7,522 nucleotides of DNA from Spirosoma fluviale. GTDB lineage: Bacteria > Bacteroidota > Bacteroidia > Cytophagales > Spirosomataceae. This document shows, piece by piece, positions 7,271 to 7,522 of the stretch; position 1 is the stretch's first letter; every line of letters begins with the position of its first letter. The DNA is taken from positions 1 through 7,522 of the forward strand of contig CAMARL010000088.1 in NCBI GenBank assembly GCA_945860325.1. Reading direction: 5' to 3'. The position numbers and the translations under genes are program-made. The notes under the pieces were generated by a model, which was not told the DNA's origin, ran no database searches, and was given only the letters and a program-made list of their open reading frames with translations.

Positions 7271-7278
7271 TATCTTCG
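7271..7278 (+). promoter_or_regulatory. Possible -7 promoter element for the 7347 gene
   Basis: TATCTTCG is one base from the Bacteroidota -7 consensus TAnnTTTG and lies 68 bases before the ATG at 7347. No TTG occurs 17-23 bases upstream, so only half of a promoter is visible. A TATAAT at 7323-7328 is also present but has no -35 partner at the normal distance. Confidence 0.22.
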
Positions 7279-7291
7279 TGGTTGAACGTGC

Positions 7292-7312
7292 ACAACATTT
7301 TTAAATGGTTGT
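7292..7312. repeat. Imperfect hairpin downstream of the DUF1501 gene
   Basis: ACAACATT pairs with AATGGTTGT around a TTTA loop, with one bulged G. It lies 25 bases after the DUF1501 stop codon. It may stabilise or end the upstream mRNA, but the following bases (CGTTTGATGG) contain no T tract, so it is not a standard intrinsic terminator. Confidence 0.3.
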
Positions 7313-7346
7313 CGTTTGATGGTATAATATTAAATGTAGGAATTAC

Positions 7347-7522
7347 ATGATTCGATCAGTTTACTTATCATTTGCGCTTATCATTTTAGCCGCGTATTCT
7401 GCGGAGGCACAGTTTTGGTTTTTAGGCCAAAAGGCTAAAGAACGTTATGCTGGAATGCCATTTAAGCCACACTCATCTGTTAGTTTTGGAGCTGGATCGT
7501 CTAATTATTTGGGTGATTTAGT
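7347..7522 (+). CDS. N-terminal fragment of a secreted, probably outer-membrane beta-barrel protein (3' end outside window)
   Basis: The frame runs from ATG at 7347 to the window end (58 full codons). An in-frame TGA at 7317-7319 limits the start, and AGGA at 7338-7341 lies five bases before the ATG, a weak ribosome-binding match. Residues 1-21 are a clear Sec signal peptide: MIR, a hydrophobic core (LSFALIILAA), and a cleavage site AEA-Q (19-22). The mature part contains SVSFGAGSSNYLGDL (44-58). This type of glycine-rich first strand followed by S-N-Y-x-G-D-L is typical of Bacteroidota porin-like barrel proteins of the DUF6089 type, as I recall. The exact family is uncertain with so little sequence. 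It is on the same strand as the DUF1501 gene, 80 bases downstream, so it could be in the same transcript or have its own promoter. Confidence 0.75.
   Translation, partial: MIRSVYLSFALIILAAYSAEAQFWFLGQKAKERYAGMPFKPHSSVSFGAGSSNYLGDL

Noticed and set aside
7309..7328. TTGTCG and TATAAT as an E. coli-like sigma-70 promoter
   Set aside because: The spacer is 8 bases instead of about 17, and Bacteroidota primary sigma factors use different elements.
1..7522. CRISPR arrays, tRNA/rRNA genes, insertion sequences, attachment sites, riboswitches
   Set aside because: No regularly spaced repeats, cloverleaf-like segments, transposase motifs or terminal inverted repeats were seen; the coding density leaves only three short spacers.

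Overview
The window looks like a chromosomal segment of a Bacteroidota bacterium, probably of the Cytophagales/Chitinophagales kind. The evidence is a long SecA (about 1121 residues) with a Bacteroidota-style insertion and no C-terminal cysteine zinc motif, a type IX secretion (T9SS, Por) C-terminal sorting domain, mostly A-rich gene starts without clear Shine-Dalgarno sequences, and moderately AT-rich DNA. Genus-level assignment is not possible from this sequence alone.

Layout from left to right. (1) Bases 1-165 hold the 3' end of a plus-strand gene, possibly the PUA domain of a glutamate 5-kinase-like protein. It converges on secA with only 5 bases between the two stop codons. (2) Bases 171-3536, minus strand, are a complete secA encoding the preprotein translocase motor. 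(3) Bases 3537-3690 are a divergent intergenic region. (4) Bases 3691-4170, plus strand, encode an unrecognised single-pass membrane protein of 159 residues. (5) Bases 4171-4349 are a very AT-rich spacer with a candidate Bacteroidota-type promoter and two inverted repeats. (6) Bases 4350-5720 and 5722-7266, plus strand, are a tightly coupled DUF1800-DUF1501 pair separated by one base. (7) Bases 7267-7346 are a short spacer with an imperfect hairpin. (8) Bases 7347-7522 are the start of a secreted or outer-membrane protein, cut by the window end.

SecA drives protein export across the inner membrane. The last two genes encode proteins with N-terminal export signals, and the DUF1501 protein also carries a T9SS sorting domain, so much of the right half concerns the cell envelope or surface. 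The DUF1800-DUF1501 pair is a recurrent gene pair whose function is, to my knowledge, not established; it is the most interesting unit here. No tRNA, rRNA, CRISPR array, insertion sequence or phage feature was seen.
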